From Bradyrhizobium sp. CCBAU 51627 (GTDB lineage: Bacteria; Pseudomonadota; Alphaproteobacteria; Rhizobiales; Xanthobacteraceae): DNA of 64,000 nucleotides. The stretch lies in assembly GCF_028128765.1 (NCBI RefSeq), contig NZ_LBJG01000088.1, forward strand, positions 124,001 through 188,000, given 5' to 3'. Below, in pieces: positions 59,826 to 64,000 of this stretch (positions within the stretch are counted from its first letter, which is position 1; every line of letters starts with the position of its first letter). Both the position numbers and the translations under genes were made by a program. The notes under the pieces are model-generated. The model was not told where the DNA came from, ran no database searches, and was given only the letters and a program-made list of their open reading frames with translations.

Positions 59826-61199
59826 ATGTCCATCGCATCTGTCGCCAGCGCCGCAGCCGAACCTGCCGCGTCCTTCGGAGGACAACTCCTCAAACCAGCG
59901 GACGCGGGCTACGAGGAGGCACGAAAGGTCCATAACGGGCTGGTCGACAAGCGACCAGCATTGATTGCCAGGTGCCGCGGTGTGGCCGATGTCGTCGATG
60001 CCGTGGCTCTTGCGACCAAGCTTGGCCTTGAGGTCGCGGTTCGCGGCGGCGGCCATAATGTCGCGGGGCGCGCAACCATCGACGGCGGGATCATGATCGA
60101 CCTCTCACCCATGAAGGGCGTCCGGGTCGACGCTGTCGGCAAGACCGTATGGGCGCAGGGTGGGGCTACCTGGGGCGAGGTTAACCGCGAAACTCAGCTT
60201 CACGGGCTTGCGGTCACCGGCGGCGTGGTCTCGACCACTGGCATCGCCGGACTGACCCTCGGCGGGGGACTTGGCTGGCTCATGGGCAAGTATGGCCTTG
60301 CGCTGGACAATTTGCGCGCTGTCGAACTCGTAACCGCCGACGGCAAGGTTTTGCGGGCGAGCAGGCAAGAGGAGCCCGATCTGTTCTGGGCTATCCGCGG
60401 CGGCGGCGGAAACTTCGGGATCGCCACAAGTCTCGAATATGATCTTCATGCGATCGGGCCAACCGTGACCGGTGGCCCTATCGTCCACCCGATTGGGCGC
60501 TCCCGCGATGTGCTGGAATTCTTCCGGGCCAGTACGCGATCGCTCGCGGACGAGCACATATTGTTCGCGTCCCTGACGCATGCGCCAGACGGCTCCGGCA
60601 CGGACGTCGCCGCCCTGGTCACTTGCCACTGCGGTCCGGCGGCGGACGCCGAACGAGCGATGCGGCCGCTGAAGCAGTTCGGAGCTCCGATCCTGGATGC
60701 AGTCGGGCCGATGCCCTATTGCGACCTCAACCGCATGCTCGACGCCAACTATCCGAGAGGCGCCTTCAACTACTGGAAATCGAACTTCCTCATGGAGCTG
60801 AGCGATGCGGCGATTGCGACCATGATCGAATGCTTCGCGCGCTGTCCGACTCCCATGGGACAGCTGCTTCTTGAGCACATCCACGGCGCGGCGGCCCGCG
60901 TCGGCACCGGGGATACGGCATTTCCGCATCGGCAGGAGGGCTACAATTTCTTGATCCTCACGCAGTGGACGCAGGCCAGCGACACGAGTCGCTGCATCTC
61001 CTGGACACGGGAAACCTATGAAAGGATGCGGCCCTTCTTTGCCTCCGGACGCTATGTCAATTATCTCGATGATGACGAGACAGGCGATCCCGTTGCTGCT
61101 GCCTACGGACCGAACTACCGGCGCCTGCAGCGGATCAAAGCGAAATACGACCCGAGGAATTTCTTTCGCATGAACCAGAACATCCGGCCGCTGGCCTGA
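59826..61199 (+). CDS. FAD-linked oxidase of the VAO / berberine-bridge type
   Basis: 457 residues. FAD-binding PCMH domain from about 35 to 215. His77 in RGGGHNVAG is the residue that binds FAD covalently in this family. The second loop GVVSTTGIAGLTLGGGLGWLMGKYGLALDN lacks the Cys of bicovalent members, so single attachment is predicted. The C-terminal BBE region ends YDPRNFFRMNQNIRPL. Such enzymes oxidise sugars or hydroxylated compounds with oxygen. Substrate unknown. It is divergent from the LysR gene. Confidence 0.91.
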   Translation: MSIASVASAAAEPAASFGGQLLKPADAGYEEARKVHNGLVDKRPALIARCRGVADVVDAVALATKLGLEVAVRGGGHNVAGRATIDGGIMIDLSPMKGVRVDAVGKTVWAQGGATWGEVNRETQLHGLAVTGGVVSTTGIAGLTLGGGLGWLMGKYGLALDNLRAVELVTADGKVLRASRQEEPDLFWAIRGGGGNFGIATSLEYDLHAIGPTVTGGPIVHPIGRSRDVLEFFRASTRSLADEHILFASLTHAPDGSGTDVAALVTCHCGPAADAERAMRPLKQFGAPILDAVGPMPYCDLNRMLDANYPRGAFNYWKSNFLMELSDAAIATMIECFARCPTPMGQLLLEHIHGAAARVGTGDTAFPHRQEGYNFLILTQWTQASDTSRCISWTRETYERMRPFFASGRYVNYLDDDETGDPVAAAYGPNYRRLQRIKAKYDPRNFFRMNQNIRPLA

Positions 61200-61315
61200 T
61201 CGCCAGCCGCGTCCTTCGTGCGCCGTCCCGATTCAGAATGTCAGCGGAACATCGCTACGGCACGAGCCGGGTTCTGCGGCCGACGGGGTGTGCCGATTCC
61301 CAGGAGAACTCGCGA

Positions 61316-62215
61316 ATGGCTATCGTATGTCGACCCGCTCGCATGGACGACCTCAAGCGAGCCGACGAGATCGTGGTCGCCAGCATCAATGACTTCACCG
61401 AAGGGCACGGATTCGGAAAGATGGCCGCCTCTCGCCCGCCAAACCTTCAAGCTTTCTCCCTGACGGACGATCCGGACGGACTTTGGGTCGCCGATGACGA
61501 GGGAGAAATTGTCGGCTTCGCGTGGAGTTGGATCTGTGATGAGCTCTGGTTTTTGGCACAGCTGTTCGTGGCGCCAGATCGTCAGAGCGGCGGCATCGGC
61601 AATCAACTCATCAGCAAGACGTTCGCTCACGCGGACAAGCGCGGAGCATCCATCAAAGCGTTGATCACCTTCGCCTTCAACAACGTGTCGCAAGGCCTCT
61701 ACATCCGCCATGGACTGTTCCCGCGATTTCCGATCTACATGGTCAGCGCACCGCGTGAACGCCTGGCGCCGAGCTCAGCCGAGCCGCGGCTCCGCCTTGA
61801 ATCTCTCGCGGCCATGACGGCCGACTTCGGTGAGCTGGCGTGCGTTGATCTCAGTGCTCTCGGTGTTTCCAGGCAGAAGCATCATCAATACCTCCTGGGC
61901 GACAGCACGACGAACGGGTTCACCATCCACGCCGGCAGCGAGTGTGTGGGCTATGTCTATATATCGGATGGGCATATTGGTCCGCTTGCAGTGCGCCGGC
62001 CAGATCTCGTGGGCTCGGCGCTCGCTGCCGCGTTATCATTCGCGGCACGGAGCGAGTGTCCGACCATTTCGGCTTTCGTGCCGGGCGCGAGCGAGCCGGC
62101 GCTCAGGGTAGCGACCGAGCACGGGATGCGGCTGACGTTTCCGATGCTGCTGATGTCGAATCGACAATTTGGAGATTGGGTTAGTTATCTCCCGCGCAAT
62201 CCGGGTTTCATGTAA
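61316..62215 (+). CDS. tandem GNAT-domain protein
   Basis: 299 residues from the ATG at 61316, which has AGGAGA at good spacing; the reading from 61238 lacks one. The N-terminal half (1-145) is a GNAT acetyltransferase: RPARMDDLKRADEIVVASI, WFLAQLFVAPDRQSGGIGNQLISKTFA and the ITFAFNNVSQGLYIRHGLF segment. The C-terminal half (about 155-290) looks like a second, degenerate GNAT (VGYVYISDGHIGPLAVRRPDLVGSALAAALSFA). Substrate unknown. Confidence 0.85.
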   Translation: MAIVCRPARMDDLKRADEIVVASINDFTEGHGFGKMAASRPPNLQAFSLTDDPDGLWVADDEGEIVGFAWSWICDELWFLAQLFVAPDRQSGGIGNQLISKTFAHADKRGASIKALITFAFNNVSQGLYIRHGLFPRFPIYMVSAPRERLAPSSAEPRLRLESLAAMTADFGELACVDLSALGVSRQKHHQYLLGDSTTNGFTIHAGSECVGYVYISDGHIGPLAVRRPDLVGSALAAALSFAARSECPTISAFVPGASEPALRVATEHGMRLTFPMLLMSNRQFGDWVSYLPRNPGFM

Positions 62216-62351
62216 CTCAGCTCGATAAACTTACAATTGCATCAATGCGGTTTGAAATGGTGCGGAGGCGAGCTGCCGCTTCCGTTCGGACGATTTCTGA
62301 AGTATGTAGCTGACATTTCACTTCATTAGACATTTTTCGGATTTCAAAATT

Positions 62352-62585
62352 ATGTTTGTCACCGTCGTGGCTGTACTTTGTCATCTTGCGACTCATGATT
62401 GCAGCGAGATGGTCGTTACGAACTCGAATCTGGAGCCCGGGCTCACGCTTCAGGGTTGCTTGATCGGCGGCCAAGCAGGTCTGGCGCAATGGAAGAGCTC
62501 CCATCCCATCTACCGGTCAGATGACTGGTATATCGCGCGCTACAAATGCGTCGCCGGGCTTTACACGGCGAGGGCCAAGATCTGA
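62352..62585 (+). CDS. small hypothetical protein
   Basis: 77 residues. A short hydrophobic N-terminus (FVTVVAVLCHLATHDCSEM) has two Cys; further Cys lie in LTLQGCLIGG and RYKCVAG. WKSSHPIYRSDDWYIARYKC looks like a conserved motif of rhizobial small proteins, recognised by appearance only. It is convergent with the gene ending at 62682. No family name. Confidence 0.65.
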   Translation: MFVTVVAVLCHLATHDCSEMVVTNSNLEPGLTLQGCLIGGQAGLAQWKSSHPIYRSDDWYIARYKCVAGLYTARAKI

Positions 62586-62681
62586 CGTCTAAGAGTGCGA
62601 GTGCCGCCTCATCGTTGAGCGGGCCATCCTGGTGACGACCGTGCCGGGCCGGTATCCGCTCGAGCGCGAAAGGTCCCTTGG

Positions 62682-63929
62682 TTATTGCGACGGCGCAGCC
62701 GTGGCCTTCGGCGGGGGAATTGCCGGTGAAGACCTCTTCGCGGCGGGCGTCGCCGGCAGGCATGATGGTTCGAGCTGTGTCCACGCCGACCGCAGGCCAG
62801 TGGCGTCGATGTCGAAGCTTGTCGTGTCTGCCGTTTCGTCGGGCTTCCGCGTCATCTCCCGGACATGCAGGAAACGGGAGGCCATGATCGCCCTGAACGT
62901 GCCGAAATCGAGGGACCCGCTCCACATTTCGTATTTGCCTGTTCGCGTCGGAAATCCTCCGGCTTCCTCATTGGGAGCGGCGTCCGCCGTCATCATGATG
63001 GTGCGTTTGCCGACCGCAGCTCCCTCGATCTCGGCCGCGAACATCAGCGGCACGCGGTTCTTGCTGTCGCAATACAGGCGCCATTCCATCATTCGGAACG
63101 ACGGGCCGTTTTCGCTCTTCAGCGTTGCGAACTTGCTGACGTACGGCCGAGTTCCTTTCTCCAGCCGCCACATCGTCTCGGCAAGCGGGCGCGTGTCGAT
63201 GCCGAACCGGTAGAGCTCGGCGCGTGTCAGCATGTGTAGGTTTTCGAATTTGACAGTCCGGATCAGATCATCAAGTTCGCGGCTGATCCCCATCGCTGCG
63301 ATATACGCGGTGCGGTCGCGGTCGGCAGTTGCCGTGCGGCGCTGCCGGAGTTCGGCGATCAATCCCGGAGGTGGGTTGCCGTGAATTGCAAGCACGAGCC
63401 TGGAACTGTGGACCGCCAGCGCAGCGTCGGGGGCCACCTCGCGCGAGGTCGCGCCGAGAAACAGGTAACCGCAGGCCGAATTGCACATCGCGCGGTAGGT
63501 GGTGAGTTCGGCCTCGATCTCGCCGCCTGAGTTCTTCGTCATCAGGCACGCAGCGTCCACTTGCGCGTCGGCGGCACATGCCGCTGCAATCGTCCGGCCG
63601 ACCCGCGCGACCGCCTTGCGGCCGCGCAGCAGCCGGCCGATGACATAGGACTGCTCCACGTTGCCGCCGGGCGAATGGAGGTAGATCGGACGCTGCATAT
63701 CCCTGACGCCGGCGAGGAAGCGGCGAACGCGGGACGCCGCGTTCCCGTCGATCTCGCCCTCGATGGCGATCCAGCGGTCGCAGCCCGGGCCGCATGCGTC
63801 GGGTGCTCCCTTGGCCAGGTAAATCGTCAGCCTCGAGGCAAATCCGGCTTTCTCGACCGCCGACTGCTCGGCGCGCAATGCGGCAGGGATCGTCAGTGAG
63901 ACCACGAGGAGCAAGATGCGGGCGAGCAT
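62682..63929 (-). CDS. exported ClpP-fold (COG3904-like) putative protease
   Basis: 415 residues from the Met at 63929, the start that gives a compact signal peptide (LARILLLVVSLTIPAALRAEQSA); an in-frame Met 11 codons upstream is possible. The crotonase/ClpP-like region (about 50-185) shows PIYLHSPGGNVEQSYVIGRLLR, the nucleophile Ser151 in CNSACGYLFLGATSREV, and His174 in ALAVHS. The rest has no recognised domain, with Cys in WRLYCDSKN. Periplasmic location inferred. Function unknown. Confidence 0.75.
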   Translation of the reverse strand: MLARILLLVVSLTIPAALRAEQSAVEKAGFASRLTIYLAKGAPDACGPGCDRWIAIEGEIDGNAASRVRRFLAGVRDMQRPIYLHSPGGNVEQSYVIGRLLRGRKAVARVGRTIAAACAADAQVDAACLMTKNSGGEIEAELTTYRAMCNSACGYLFLGATSREVAPDAALAVHSSRLVLAIHGNPPPGLIAELRQRRTATADRDRTAYIAAMGISRELDDLIRTVKFENLHMLTRAELYRFGIDTRPLAETMWRLEKGTRPYVSKFATLKSENGPSFRMMEWRLYCDSKNRVPLMFAAEIEGAAVGKRTIMMTADAAPNEEAGGFPTRTGKYEMWSGSLDFGTFRAIMASRFLHVREMTRKPDETADTTSFDIDATGLRSAWTQLEPSCLPATPAAKRSSPAIPPPKATAAPSQ

Positions 63930-64000
63930 GAAATGAGCAGACCGGAAGCCGATGCAGGACATGCGCTTACGTTTCAGAGCGACCTGAACAGTCCCAACTT

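Overview
The window looks like a chromosomal segment of a Bradyrhizobium-type alphaproteobacterium (Nitrobacteraceae). The base composition is GC-rich. The 14-gene nuo operon runs in alphaproteobacterial order and is followed by birA, RNase J, methylmalonyl-CoA epimerase and a DUF1467 gene. Several intergenic palindromes resemble repeats I associate with Bradyrhizobium genomes. No transposase, integrase, phage gene, rRNA or CRISPR array was seen.

Layout. 1-2408: peptidase T, an HU protein, tRNA-Asp and a small membrane-anchored protein, all on the minus strand. 2624-7326: a secreted alpha/beta hydrolase, then an iron-uptake set (TonB-dependent siderophore receptor, PepSY membrane protein, small membrane protein). 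7614-23203: nuoABCDEFGHIJKLMN, with an FkbM-type methyltransferase gene between nuoD and nuoE and a 67-residue membrane protein gene between nuoE and nuoF. 23205-26384: birA, rnj, mce and DUF1467, continuing the same gene string.

26400-53250 is accessory in character. It holds a palindrome-flanked methylthioribose kinase, a complete peptide-type ABC transporter (28533-33930), and a chromate and oxidative-stress cluster (33927 to about 42930). That cluster has two ChrA transporters, a PadR regulator, a rhodanese-ChrB protein, an Fe/Mn superoxide dismutase (ChrC-like), a hemerythrin, a DUF1259 protein and two broken genes. Next come a ribose-type sugar ABC transporter (43254-46828, minus) and a copper locus (47583-53146). 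53292-56677 returns to core genes: proS, lolC and lolD. From memory of related genomes these usually follow DUF1467 directly, so the 27 kb between them is probably an insertion. 56807-63929 holds catabolic and regulatory genes: an MDR oxidoreductase divergent from an XRE regulator, a LysR regulator divergent from a berberine-bridge-type oxidase, a tandem-GNAT protein and a ClpP-like secreted protein.

The most notable system is the copper locus. Its first gene encodes a DUF2946 protein with a CXXC motif and a C-terminal Arg-Ala-Pro-Pro just before the stop codon. These are the two features of CruR, the copper-sensing upstream ORF described in Bordetella, where copper relieves stalling at RAPP and triggers Rho-dependent termination. 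It heads an outer-membrane protein-copC-copD operon. A second, decayed copy of the same leader, ending after 12 codons, sits just upstream of the PCu(A)C-YcnI-CopCD genes. One locus therefore holds an intact and a truncated version of the same copper-responsive leader.
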